From: Flectobacillus roseus
GTDB lineage: Bacteria; Bacteroidota; Bacteroidia; Cytophagales; Spirosomataceae
Length of the DNA: 64,000 nucleotides
Assembly: GCF_030056665.1 (NCBI RefSeq)
Contig: NZ_JASHIG010000011.1
Direction: 5' to 3' (one strand)
A program made the translations under genes and the position numbers. The notes under the pieces are model-generated. The model was not told where the DNA came from, did no database searches, and saw only the letters and a program-made list of their open reading frames with translations. The stretch's first letter is position 1, and every line of letters begins with the position of its first letter. Shown here piece by piece: positions 26,132-34,902 of this stretch.

Positions 26132-27004
26132 ATGCAATTAACAATTACCGATCTCAACAAAACCTACTCGAATGGTGTACATGCCATCAATAATGTTAAT
26201 CTAACCATCAATCAGGGTATGTTTGGTTTGCTTGGACCAAACGGCGCAGGCAAGTCCTCACTGATGCGTACCATTGCTACCTTACAAGAAGCCGATGCTG
26301 GCAGTATCATGTTGGGAGACATTAATGTTCTTACCCAAAAAGATGAGGTGCGTAAAACTCTGGGATACTTACCTCAGGAATTTGGTGTTTATCCCAAAAT
26401 CGACGCTCTCACTTTACTCGACCATCTTGCGGTATTGAAAGGTATCACCAACAAGTCCGAACGTAAAGAATTAGTAGAATCCCTCTTACAAAAAACCAAC
26501 CTTTGGGAAGCCCGCACAAAAAATCTAGGAGGCTATTCAGGAGGGATGAAACAGCGTTTCGGTATAGCTCAAGCCCTTATTGCAAGCCCTAAACTTATTA
26601 TTGTAGACGAACCAACGGCTGGACTAGACCCTGCCGAACGCAACCGTTTTTTGAATTTATTATCTGAATTAGGCGAAAATACCATTGTCATTTTATCAAC
26701 CCACATTGTTGAGGATGTCAAAGAATTATGTTCTGATATGGCGATTATCAACCGTGGACAAGTTTTGTATAAAGGAAATCCCTTTGATGCCATGGCACAA
26801 TTAGAGGGCAAAGTATGGCAAAAACGCATTACAAAAGCTGAGCTAAATACTTATAAAGAGCATTTTACAGTAATTTCTGATCGTTTGATTGCTGGTACTC
26901 CTGTTATCAATGTGCTGGCAGATACTCAGCCAGAAACTGGTTTTGTAGCTGTAAATCCAGATTTGGAGGATGTGTATTTCGGGAAAATATTTGCCAACGC
27001 CTAA
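26132..27004 (+). CDS. ABC transporter ATP-binding protein
   Basis: The 290-aa ATPase has Walker A GLLGPNGAGKSS, a Q-loop in LGYLPQEFGVYPKI, the signature GGYSGGMKQRFGIAQAL, Walker B LIIVDEPTAGLDP and the H-loop in ILSTHIVEDV. The C-terminal 70 residues are an accessory domain seen in ABC-2-type exporters. The next gene, 12 nt downstream, encodes the matching permease fused to an M1-type peptidase, so the two almost certainly form one complex. Substrate unknown. Confidence 0.93.
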   Translation: MQLTITDLNKTYSNGVHAINNVNLTINQGMFGLLGPNGAGKSSLMRTIATLQEADAGSIMLGDINVLTQKDEVRKTLGYLPQEFGVYPKIDALTLLDHLAVLKGITNKSERKELVESLLQKTNLWEARTKNLGGYSGGMKQRFGIAQALIASPKLIIVDEPTAGLDPAERNRFLNLLSELGENTIVILSTHIVEDVKELCSDMAIINRGQVLYKGNPFDAMAQLEGKVWQKRITKAELNTYKEHFTVISDRLIAGTPVINVLADTQPETGFVAVNPDLEDVYFGKIFANA

Positions 27005-27016
27005 CTCATTCAAACT

Positions 27017-30000
27017 ATGCTTTTAGAATTTATTAGATTCGAAATTAACTATCGTAAGCGAAGACCTGCGACTTGGATATACTTTTTATTACTCTTTGTG
27101 ACTGCTATTTTGTTTGTTACTACAGAGCTAAAAGACATTGTAACCCGAAGTGAGCAAATCAAAGAAAATGCTCCCTTTATCATCGCTTTTTTACAAGGAA
27201 TTGTCTCTTATTTTTTCTGCATGATTACCTCCGCAGTCATGGGCGTAGCAGTTTTGAGAGATTTTGAGTACAATACGGAGGCATTGATGTTTAGCAACCC
27301 CATCAAAAAGTTTGACTATTTGATGGGGCGTTTTATTGGCTCATTTTTGGTATTACTCTTTATTTTTTCTGGTTTTTGGATAGGTTTGGCTATTGGGGAT
27401 TTTTTACCAAACCGCAAAGCTGAAAACCTGCTTCCCTTTAATTTACTACATTTCATTCAGCCATTTTTTATTCTGGTAATACCTAATTTACTTTTCACAG
27501 GAGCATTATTTTTTGCAGCAGGGGCACTCACTCGCAAATCTGTGATGATTTACACACAGGGGATTATTTTGTTTGTGGTATATAATATTGCCCAACAATT
27601 ACTCTTTAAAATAGACAACCGTGAATTAGCTAGTTATATCGATCCTTTTGGGATTACAAGTCTCAATACCACCATTCGCTATTGGTCACCTGCCGAACGC
27701 AATATGTGGATGATTCCACTTTCGGGGACATTCCTTTACAATCGACTCATTGTTACAGGCTTAGGGCTGATTATTTTAGCTATCACTTACTGGAGTTTTA
27801 GTTTCAATGTGGTAAAGAGTTCGCTCTTTAAACCTAAAAAGTCCAAGAAGCAGGAAGAAGTACGCATCAAACCAGAAAATGTTGTTATTCCACAAGTTCA
27901 GCAATTACTTAATAACAATACCTATTTACGTCAGTTTGGGAGCTTGACAACCTTTTATTACCGAACAATTTTTAAGGAAGTCCCATTTTTGACTATCATC
28001 ATTTCGGGTTTTGCCTTGTTCATTGCAACGGTCGGTAATACCCAGAGTTGGTTTGGTGTTGGTACCCTACCTACCACTGCCAATATGCTTGGAGCTTTAG
28101 GTATTCTAGAGTTTTTCTATTTGGCTATTGCCGTTACTTATGCTGGCGAGCTGGTATGGAAAGAGCGTACTGTCAAATTCAACCTGATTTTTGATTCGAT
28201 GCCCATCCCTGATTTTATCGGGATTTTCAGCAAATTTTTATCGCTGGTGTTGGTATTCTGTACGCTATTTATCTTTTTTATTGGGCTGAGTGTACTAGCA
28301 CAGGCAGTACAAGGTTACTACGATTTTCAGTTATCTGTTTATTTCGGAACATTGTTTTCTTCTACCCTTGTCACCATTATTGAATTTTTACTTTTCTTCT
28401 TTTTTATTCAGGTAATAGTCAATGATAAATTTTTGGGTATTGCTATCTCAGTAGGTTTTCTGGTCCTTACGGCAGTACTTTCTCTGATGGGAGTCGAACA
28501 TCCTCTTTTACAATTTGGAGGACAAAGTTTGGGGCAATACTCTGATATGAATATTTACGGGCATTTTGTGACACCATTTTCATGGATGAGTTCTTACTGG
28601 CTTGCCTTTGTTATGATTCTATTTATTGGTGCCACGATTCTCTCAGTACGAGGTGCCGACGAATTGCTCGCAACTCGTATGGCCGCTAGCAATCATCGTT
28701 TTAGCAGGCCTTTGCTTATGGTTGCAATTCTTACCACGATAGTTTTGGTAGGCGCTGGTGGGTATATTTTCTACAATACAAATTTCTTGGAAACCTATCG
28801 TTCTTCAAAGAATGAGAAAAAACTACGAGCGGATTTTGAGAAAACCTTAAAAAAATATGAGAATGCGCTACAGCCCAAAATCGTAGAGTCCAACCTCAAA
28901 GTAGAATTATATCCTTCGAAAAGAAAAATGGAAACTGAAGGTTTTTACTATTTGAAGAATAAAACCCAAAAACCTATTCAGGATATCTATATTTCGTTTA
29001 CAGCCGACGTAAATGTTGAAAAACTGACATTCAGCCAACCTTTTACAAAGCAAAAAGAATGGAAAGATTTTCAGTTCACGATTTATCACTTACAAAAAGC
29101 CCTTGCCCCACAAGATTCCGTTAAGATGGACTTTAAATTGGCTGTTGGTGCCAAAAGTTTTTTATCAAGTGTTACGGGTACGAATATTGTTTATAATGGT
29201 ACTTTTTTCAACAATAGCTCCTATTTCCCTCAGCTTGGGTACATTGAAGATGCCGAACTCAGCGATAAGGACGACCGTGAAGATAATGGCCTAAAACCCA
29301 AGGAAGACCGCTTACCCAATCAGAATGACCCACATGGGCTATCAAGTAATCTATTCGGCGATGATGCTGATCTAATTAGATTTGCGATGACGATTGGTAC
29401 AGAATCTGACCAAATTGCCATTGCGCCAGGCTACCTCCAAAAATCGTGGAATGCCAACAACCGTCGCTATTTTAGTTATAGCATGGATCAACCTATGGCC
29501 AATTTTTACTCGATAGTTTCGGCAAGGTATGAGGTTAAACGTGAAAAATGGAATGGTATCAATCTGGAGATTTACTATCACAAAGGACACGATAGAAATC
29601 TTGATAGAATCATGAATGGTATGAAAAAGGCATTGGGATATTATTCAAAAAACTTCAGCCCATTTCAATACAAACAAATGCGCATCATGGAGTTTCCGAG
29701 ATATGCATCCTTTGCGCAGTCTTTTGCCAATACGGTTCCGTTTTCTGAAAGTATGGGATTTGTGATGGATATTCAAAAAGACGACCCAGATATTCCGTTT
29801 TATGTAACCGCTCATGAACTGGGACATCAATGGTGGGGGCATCAGGTAATCGAAGCCAATGTAAAAGGTAATGGTATGCTTTCGGAATCCTTATCGGAAT
29901 ACTCAGCCTTGATGGTACTCAAAAATCACGTATCAACCGAGGTAATGCAAAAGTTCATGAAATACAATTTGGACGAATACCTTTACGGTCGTGCCACCGA

Positions 30001-30607
30001 GCGCAAGAAGGAACAACCTTTGTATTTATGTGAAAATCAACAATATATCCATTATAATAAAGGCTCTGTGTGCTTGTATGCTTTGCAAGATTATATCGGT
30101 GAAGAGAAGGTAAATCAAGCCTTGTCGGAATATGCCAAAGACTGGAAATATGCGGGTCCAGATAATCCCAAAAAGCGCTATCCAACAACCTTAGATTTAT
30201 TATCGTATCTCAAAAAGGCAACACCAGATTCCTTGAAATATCTGATTACTGACCTTTTTGAAACAATCACTTTATACGAAAACAAAACAGATATTGCCAC
30301 AGCTAAAAAGCTTAAGAATAACACTTACGAGATTACTTTAAAAATCTCTACAGAAAAAAGCAGAGCAGATAAATCTGGAAATCAGAAAGTAATTGGCATG
30401 AATGACTGGATTGATGTGGGCGTTTATGGAAAAGATGCAGCAGGAAATGATAAATTAATATACCTGAAAAAACATCGTTTCAATAAAAAGGAGCAAACGC
30501 TCAAACTTACAGTCAAAGAAGAGCCTCTCAAGGCTGGTATAGACCCTATTCATAAGCTAATCGATAAGCATATCATCGATAATGTCAAAAAGGTTTCGAT
30601 TGAGTAA
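27017..30607 (+). CDS. ABC-2 permease fused to an M1-type metallopeptidase domain
   Basis: This 1196-aa protein carries two ABC-2 permease-like membrane halves (about 20-270 and 310-600, roughly 12 helices), then a last helix about 570-595 and a large extracytoplasmic C-terminal region. The C-terminal region contains the zinc motif HELGHQWW (His933, Glu934, His937). A candidate third ligand, Glu957, is 19 residues beyond the motif, one more than in classic M1 enzymes. The usual GAMEN exopeptidase motif is replaced by a PFSESMGFV segment, and a tyrosine-region equivalent YNKGSVCLYAL is present. Such permease/M1 fusions are known by annotation in Bacteroidota, but their substrate is not established. 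It pairs with the preceding ATPase. Whether the peptidase processes the exported substrate is speculation. Confidence 0.9.
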   Translation: MLLEFIRFEINYRKRRPATWIYFLLLFVTAILFVTTELKDIVTRSEQIKENAPFIIAFLQGIVSYFFCMITSAVMGVAVLRDFEYNTEALMFSNPIKKFDYLMGRFIGSFLVLLFIFSGFWIGLAIGDFLPNRKAENLLPFNLLHFIQPFFILVIPNLLFTGALFFAAGALTRKSVMIYTQGIILFVVYNIAQQLLFKIDNRELASYIDPFGITSLNTTIRYWSPAERNMWMIPLSGTFLYNRLIVTGLGLIILAITYWSFSFNVVKSSLFKPKKSKKQEEVRIKPENVVIPQVQQLLNNNTYLRQFGSLTTFYYRTIFKEVPFLTIIISGFALFIATVGNTQSWFGVGTLPTTANMLGALGILEFFYLAIAVTYAGELVWKERTVKFNLIFDSMPIPDFIGIFSKFLSLVLVFCTLFIFFIGLSVLAQAVQGYYDFQLSVYFGTLFSSTLVTIIEFLLFFFFIQVIVNDKFLGIAISVGFLVLTAVLSLMGVEHPLLQFGGQSLGQYSDMNIYGHFVTPFSWMSSYWLAFVMILFIGATILSVRGADELLATRMAASNHRFSRPLLMVAILTTIVLVGAGGYIFYNTNFLETYRSSKNEKKLRADFEKTLKKYENALQPKIVESNLKVELYPSKRKMETEGFYYLKNKTQKPIQDIYISFTADVNVEKLTFSQPFTKQKEWKDFQFTIYHLQKALAPQDSVKMDFKLAVGAKSFLSSVTGTNIVYNGTFFNNSSYFPQLGYIEDAELSDKDDREDNGLKPKEDRLPNQNDPHGLSSNLFGDDADLIRFAMTIGTESDQIAIAPGYLQKSWNANNRRYFSYSMDQPMANFYSIVSARYEVKREKWNGINLEIYYHKGHDRNLDRIMNGMKKALGYYSKNFSPFQYKQMRIMEFPRYASFAQSFANTVPFSESMGFVMDIQKDDPDIPFYVTAHELGHQWWGHQVIEANVKGNGMLSESLSEYSALMVLKNHVSTEVMQKFMKYNLDEYLYGRATERKKEQPLYLCENQQYIHYNKGSVCLYALQDYIGEEKVNQALSEYAKDWKYAGPDNPKKRYPTTLDLLSYLKKATPDSLKYLITDLFETITLYENKTDIATAKKLKNNTYEITLKISTEKSRADKSGNQKVIGMNDWIDVGVYGKDAAGNDKLIYLKKHRFNKKEQTLKLTVKEEPLKAGIDPIHKLIDKHIIDNVKKVSIE

Positions 30608-30631
30608 GGAGATGATTAGTCTGTAGTTTTA

Positions 30632-30760
30632 TTACTGGACAAAACGGGTAAGTTTGGTAAGCGGATTTAGACTGCTCAGTTCTTTAACCAGTTTAAAACT
30701 GGTTAAAGAACTAAGTCCAAGACAAAGTCTTGAACTAGGAACGCCCATTTTGTTCAGTAA
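30632..30760. repeat. nested palindrome downstream of the ABC/M1 gene
   Basis: Outer arms TTACTGGACAAAACGGG (30632-30648) and CCCATTTTGTTCAGTAA (30744-30760) are inverted with two mismatches. Between them are a perfect hairpin of AGTTCTTTAACCAGTTT with its complement (30677-30714) and a smaller AGTCCAAGAC/GTCTTGAACT hairpin (to 30737). It begins 25 nt after the stop codon and is non-coding. Confidence 0.7.
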
Positions 30761-30891
30761 TCAACTATTGAATACTAATTTTTATCATAAACATTTTTAC
30801 AAAAACCTATCTATCAACACATTACAAAACACAATATCATCAAATTAGAGAAACCTTTTCTGAAGAGTGCAGAAGTCTTGCTGAAGAATTG

Positions 30892-30899
30892 TATTTTTG
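30892..30899 (+). promoter_or_regulatory. candidate -7 box of the GntR-family gene
   Basis: TATTTTTG fits TAnnTTTG and lies 21 nt upstream of the ATG at 30921. No convincing -33 box was found. Confidence 0.45.
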
Positions 30900-30920
30900 C
30901 ACCCTAATTCCTCAAAGCGT

Positions 30921-31634
30921 ATGCAAATTCCACAATATCGACAACTATACGAGAGCCTTCGACATCAGATTATTTCGGGTATTTATCAGCAAGATGATTT
31001 GTTACCATCCGAAAATCAGTTAGCCGATTTGCATCAAATCACTCGTATGACTGTTCGACAAGCCCTCAACGAGCTTGTGAAGGATGGCTATATCCGCAAG
31101 CAAAAGGGAAAAGGAAGTTTTGTGAATCTTCGACGCAAAACGGTGGGATTATTGGCTTTTAGAGACCCCAAGCAACTCAATACCAACGAAGAAGTAGCCC
31201 TGCAATCTAAAATCATCGGTAGACCGTCCATTCAGGCATGGGATCCCGCTTTTTTCTTTCCTATCTCAGAAGCAGAACGACAAGCAGGCTGTATCGTTGC
31301 GATGAACCTACACCATTCGCAAACTACGCCAGTGATGTTTGAGTACTATTATTTGCCCAATATCAATTTGCCTGGTTTTATCATGACACCCTTTGTCAAT
31401 GATTCTATTATGGAATCATTGCGTGTGAATTATCACGTAGAAGCCTCAGGTGTCGAGCAAGAAGTATCGTGTGTATTGGCAAAAGCACAAGAGGCACAAT
31501 TCTTGAAAGTCAGTGTGGGTAGCCCGCTCGTATATGTATGGCGCCGATACACCACCAACCGCATGGGGTATTATTTCTACAGCGTTTCTTTTTGCAATAC
31601 ACAACAGTATTCGTTGAGTAGTTTGATTGTGTAA
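30921..31634 (+). CDS. GntR/HutC-family transcriptional regulator
   Basis: The 237-aa protein has an N-terminal winged helix-turn-helix (about 1-70): YESLRHQIISGIYQQDDLLP, SENQLADLHQITRMTVRQAL and LVKDGYIRKQKGKGSFV, the exact GntR pattern. The C-terminal UTRA/HutC effector domain follows, with the conserved PVMFEYYYLP and LVYVWRRYTTNRMGYYFYSV. Regulators of this type respond to a small metabolite such as a sugar phosphate or histidine degradation product. No catabolic operon adjoins it, so its targets are not evident. The ATG at 30921 is favoured because it sits just after the -7 box. Confidence 0.9.
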   Translation: MQIPQYRQLYESLRHQIISGIYQQDDLLPSENQLADLHQITRMTVRQALNELVKDGYIRKQKGKGSFVNLRRKTVGLLAFRDPKQLNTNEEVALQSKIIGRPSIQAWDPAFFFPISEAERQAGCIVAMNLHHSQTTPVMFEYYYLPNINLPGFIMTPFVNDSIMESLRVNYHVEASGVEQEVSCVLAKAQEAQFLKVSVGSPLVYVWRRYTTNRMGYYFYSVSFCNTQQYSLSSLIV

Positions 31635-31679
31635 GCAATTGTGAGTGCAGAGTTAAGAATTGAGGATTAGAACTTTGCT

Positions 31680-31771
31680 GTCTATATCGGATGTTGGATT
31701 TTGGAAGTGTAAGCTTTTATTTGTTGCAAAAAATAGAGGTATTTTACTTTATTTCCGAAATCAGAAATCCC
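31680..31771 (+). repeat. TCGGATATTGGA-type repeat, left copy flanking a two-gene segment
   Basis: The segment contains TATATCGGATGTTGGATTTT and ends in CTTTATTTCCGAAATCAGAA plus ATCCC. It is the reverse complement of 33342-33447, with one stretch of about 29-30 identical bases and gaps near the left end. The two ends are also partly complementary to each other. The genes at 31843-32772 and 32862-33236 lie between the two inverted copies. Confidence 0.75.
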
Positions 31772-31842
31772 ATTTATAAAATCAAAATACCTGTTTTTAG
31801 TAATTATTTTAGTTTCTATGTTTTACCTGTTATGCTAACTCC

Positions 31843-32772
31843 ATGTTTTCAAAACTTCATATACTCCTTATTACACTGACCCTTTTAAGTTATCCTATTC
31901 ATGCACAAGTCATAAAAGGGAAAGTCGTTGATTCTAAAACCAACCTTGGTATTTCTTTTGCCAACGTCTATAATCCAAACACCAATGTAGGCATTCACAC
32001 CGATGAAGAAGGGCTCTTTTATTGGTCTATTCAGAAACAAAATGACTCGGTAGCGGTGTCTTGTGTAGGTTATAAAACAAAAATCCTTTCTTCTAAAAAC
32101 TTCAAAAAGGACACTACTAATCTCATTTTTCTGGAAGAACTCAACATCGAGCTGGGTGAAATAACCTTTAAAGCAAAAAAGGCCAAGAAAAGACATGATG
32201 TAGAATTAGGCTATTACCATACCAAACCATATGGACATTCAAAATGGAGACCAGGTGGCATGTCAAAGTTAGATATGTTCGTGGTGCATATACCCAATAA
32301 CGAGGGAATCGATGGTTTCTTAAAAAATGTACAGTATGATATTGATGGGTTTAGGAACTTTACTGAGAGACCGAAAGCTCGAATTAGAGTCCAGAAAGTT
32401 GATCCCATTACAGGTCTTCCTTCAACAGACCTACTAACTGAAAATCTGATGATAAATTTCACTAGATTTTCAAATAACCTAGAAATAGATATTAGTAAAT
32501 ATCAAATCCCATTTTCAAAGGAAGGCGTATTTGTGGGACTTGAAATATTTTGTCATTCGGAGTGGCGATTGGACAAAAATAATATATCACAAGAGAAATC
32601 GAATTGTCCGTATACTCCTATTACAAGGATAGATTCTGAAAAAGATTCAGGCAAAAGTTATTACTGGACTTTTCACAGTGGCAAATGGAAGTGGGTTTGT
32701 ATCACCGATGGGTCTGTATTTCAAAAAGGTCTTATGTATAAATTCGGAGTTACCATTACAGCTTTTGAATAG
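31843..32772 (+). CDS. secreted CarboxypepD_reg-like domain protein
   Basis: The 309-aa protein has a signal peptide (MFSKLHILLITLTLLSYPIH, cleavage near AQV) followed by a carboxypeptidase-regulatory-like beta-sandwich (about 22-105): IKGKVVDSKTNLGISFANVY, GIHTDEEGLFYWSI, VSCVGYKTKIL. The remaining 200 residues (FVVHIPNNEGIDGFLKNVQY and following) look like a second beta-rich domain; I do not recognise its family, though similar proteins are common in Bacteroidota. Function unknown. The gene is convergent with the PH-domain gene and lies inside a pair of inverted repeats. Confidence 0.8.
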   Translation: MFSKLHILLITLTLLSYPIHAQVIKGKVVDSKTNLGISFANVYNPNTNVGIHTDEEGLFYWSIQKQNDSVAVSCVGYKTKILSSKNFKKDTTNLIFLEELNIELGEITFKAKKAKKRHDVELGYYHTKPYGHSKWRPGGMSKLDMFVVHIPNNEGIDGFLKNVQYDIDGFRNFTERPKARIRVQKVDPITGLPSTDLLTENLMINFTRFSNNLEIDISKYQIPFSKEGVFVGLEIFCHSEWRLDKNNISQEKSNCPYTPITRIDSEKDSGKSYYWTFHSGKWKWVCITDGSVFQKGLMYKFGVTITAFE

Positions 32773-32776
32773 ATTT

Positions 32777-32814
32777 TACTTTTAGGGTGCGACTAAAGTC
32801 GCCCCCTAAAAGTA
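32777..32814. terminator. bidirectional terminator-like hairpin
   Basis: TACTTTTAGGG and CCCTAAAAGTA frame a GCGACT/AGTCGC stem, giving one long hairpin 5 nt after the plus-strand stop codon and 48 nt from the stop of the convergent PH-domain gene. Confidence 0.75.
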
Positions 32815-32861
32815 AGCGCATATTTATCCTTTCTTAATCTATCAAAGTATAAAGCTATCTC

Positions 32862-33236
32862 TTACAAAACATAAGTAGATAAAACCTTATAAACATCGTT
32901 GATATTTTCGCCTTTTCTAAATTCTTTAATGAGTGGCGCATCGCTTCCTTTTACCCAAATAATTAGCTCTGCATCCAAATCTAGCAAACCATTACTTCTT
33001 TTCGAAAAATGATTAATGCTTTTATATGGAATGGTATGAAAGTCTACTTTCGAACCTGTCAAACCTTGTTTATCTACCAAAATCAACCTTTTGTTGGTAA
33101 ATACAAACATATCTCGAATCAGTCGAAATGATTTCACGACTTCTTCACCATGAATCAAAATTGGTGCAAACTCTTCAGCAACTTTATGAGAGGAAACCTC
33201 CGAGGCATTTCCCATCAAAGCATCAAATAATCCCAT
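32862..33236 (-). CDS. single PH-like domain protein (bPH/YvbH-type)
   Basis: The 124-aa protein resembles the bacterial PH-like domain family: EEFAPILIHGEEVVKSFRLI, the core strands RDMFVFTNKRLILVDKQGL, and DFHTIPYKSINHFSKRSNGL, finishing in a helix (NDVYKVLSTYVL). These stand-alone proteins of about 120 residues are widespread but functionally uncharacterised. There are no membrane segments. It is on the same strand as, and downstream of, the two coiled-coil membrane proteins, separated from them by a repeat. Confidence 0.85.
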   Translation of the reverse strand: MGLFDALMGNASEVSSHKVAEEFAPILIHGEEVVKSFRLIRDMFVFTNKRLILVDKQGLTGSKVDFHTIPYKSINHFSKRSNGLLDLDAELIIWVKGSDAPLIKEFRKGENINDVYKVLSTYVL

Positions 33237-33341
33237 AATTTTCTTAGTTTTTAGAGTGAATAAATATTGGGGCTCTAGGCTTTATGCCGTAGGCAATAGA
33301 TAAAATACTTGAAGACTGTACGAAGGACTCCCAACTATTGC

Positions 33342-33447
33342 GGATTTGGGATTTCTGATTTCGGAAATAAAGTAAAAGACTTTTATTTTTTCAAAATATA
33401 GCAATTGACACTTCCGAAATCCAATATCCGATATCCGATATATACAG
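33342..33447 (-). repeat. TCGGATATTGGA-type repeat, right copy (inverted)
   Basis: Read on the minus strand this matches the copy at 31680-31771, with an extra 6-bp TCGGAT unit. It is bracketed by CTGTACGAAGGA at 33316 and TCCTTCGTACA at 33456, an outer inverted pair also seen at 19631-19717. ACTCACAATTCATCATTCAC follows at 33472, related to the GTGCTGAATTGTGA family. Confidence 0.75.
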
Positions 33448-33495
33448 TTTTAGAATCCTTCGTACACTACTAACTCACAATTCATCATTCACCCC

Positions 33496-34893
33496 TCACA
33501 ATTCCTCCGATGAATCAAAATCCTCTGAAATCAATTTACGTAATTGCTGATGCGGGCGTAATTGTGGTTTACGACTAAACAATGCCTTTTCTGGTGACGA
33601 AGACTTAGCTTTACTCGCAAGATTCGAGGTAGTAAAATAGCTTTCTCGAACAAATTGCGACAATTCTTCATCATTAATCGCATCGCGCACCATCGAGCCT
33701 TTTCCAAAACCATCGTTGTATGAAGCAATTCGAGCATCAGTCTCCGATAATCTCATTCCTTCGTAGATTTCTTTAATTTCTTGTAAAAGATTAGCTCTCT
33801 CTTTTTCCAAGGCTTGAAAATCATCTACGAGTTGTAAATCATTTTCGAGAATATTTTTCTGAATTAAATGCTCAGCCAGCGCTTCATCTTCTGCCTTGAT
33901 TTGAGGGAGAAGACTATTTCGTTGTTTATTCAGACGCTTAAGTTGTGGGTCGATTTGTAGCCAACGATACCAATAACACTGCAACACAGGAAAGGCAATT
34001 CCCAAACAGATCGCACCTGCCAAGGCAAATAATACGCCTGACAAAACAAATGAAGCTAAAGCCCAAGGACTATTCACCAAGTCCTGATTAAGGGCGTCAA
34101 AGCTACGCATTTTCGCCTCTATCTGCGCCTGAACCGCAGGCGGTGGTGGGGCAGTTGGATTGAGCGGGTCAAAAACTTGATTATTAAGATTTTTTATTGC
34201 CTTATTAATACCCTCTTTCATTTTATCGGTTTTGTAAGCTTCATATCTAAACCAACCCAACACAAAGAGAGTCACCACGGCAAAAACCACCGTTACACCT
34301 TTAAACCATGCATAAGTCTTTTTAGCTTTTGCACTTTCCCCATCCGAATATGGCGATTCAATCAAGCGTTCGTAAGCAGGTTTGAGTAAAATAGAAACCA
34401 TAGCCAAACCAACCGCAAAAGACCAAGCCTCTACCGTATTGTGAATATTAAGCGCATAGGCCACAATCTCGTGAGAGATAATCAAATCGCCAGCGACGAA
34501 AGAAACACCCGCGATAAAGTAAATAATACCTGCAAAAAGTGAATATTTATGAACAGCTGTTAGACGGCGCTTTTCGAGTTGGTGCTTTTTTTCATCTATT
34601 TCAAAAAGCTCCGACTCTAGGCGTTCTTTGTTTTTACCTGCCAAACCCACTTTCAATACTCTATCTTGAAGCGCATCAAAAGCTGATTTGTAAGCTGACT
34701 TTGCATGAGCAATTTTCTCCTCAAGCTTATTTAACTCCTGTTTTTGTTCCTGAAGCTGTTTATCAAGCCATTCAAAATTGACTTGACTAGACAAATATCC
34801 TTCATAGTTATTTTTATCTACCGACTCCAAACCACTAGTATAACCATGTTGGAAATCATATTTTTCGGCATGAGATTTATTTTCTTCCATCAT
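33496..34893 (-). CDS. coiled-coil membrane protein of unknown function (465 aa)
   Basis: The protein has a charged N-terminal coiled coil (about 45-105; WLDKQLQEQKQELNKLEEKI), then membrane helices near 114-136, 150-170 and 194-212, a proline-rich loop (DPLNPTAPPPPAVQAQ, about 240-255), and a long hydrophobic segment at 276-306. A second coiled coil (about 315-390; IDPQLKRLNKQRNSLLPQIK) and a low-complexity hydrophilic tail complete it. There is no signal peptide and no enzymatic motif that I can see. It starts 9 nt after the end of the next protein, which has the same coil-membrane-coil plan, so the two are probably co-transcribed and physically linked. I do not recognise a family. Confidence 0.8.
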   Translation of the reverse strand: MMEENKSHAEKYDFQHGYTSGLESVDKNNYEGYLSSQVNFEWLDKQLQEQKQELNKLEEKIAHAKSAYKSAFDALQDRVLKVGLAGKNKERLESELFEIDEKKHQLEKRRLTAVHKYSLFAGIIYFIAGVSFVAGDLIISHEIVAYALNIHNTVEAWSFAVGLAMVSILLKPAYERLIESPYSDGESAKAKKTYAWFKGVTVVFAVVTLFVLGWFRYEAYKTDKMKEGINKAIKNLNNQVFDPLNPTAPPPPAVQAQIEAKMRSFDALNQDLVNSPWALASFVLSGVLFALAGAICLGIAFPVLQCYWYRWLQIDPQLKRLNKQRNSLLPQIKAEDEALAEHLIQKNILENDLQLVDDFQALEKERANLLQEIKEIYEGMRLSETDARIASYNDGFGKGSMVRDAINDEELSQFVRESYFTTSNLASKAKSSSPEKALFSRKPQLRPHQQLRKLISEDFDSSEEL

Positions 34894-34902
34894 TTTTCCC
34901 TA

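Noticed and set aside
28907..30188. Small ORFs opposite and within the ABC/M1 gene
   Set aside because: They overlap a clearly coding domain in other frames and have no independent support.
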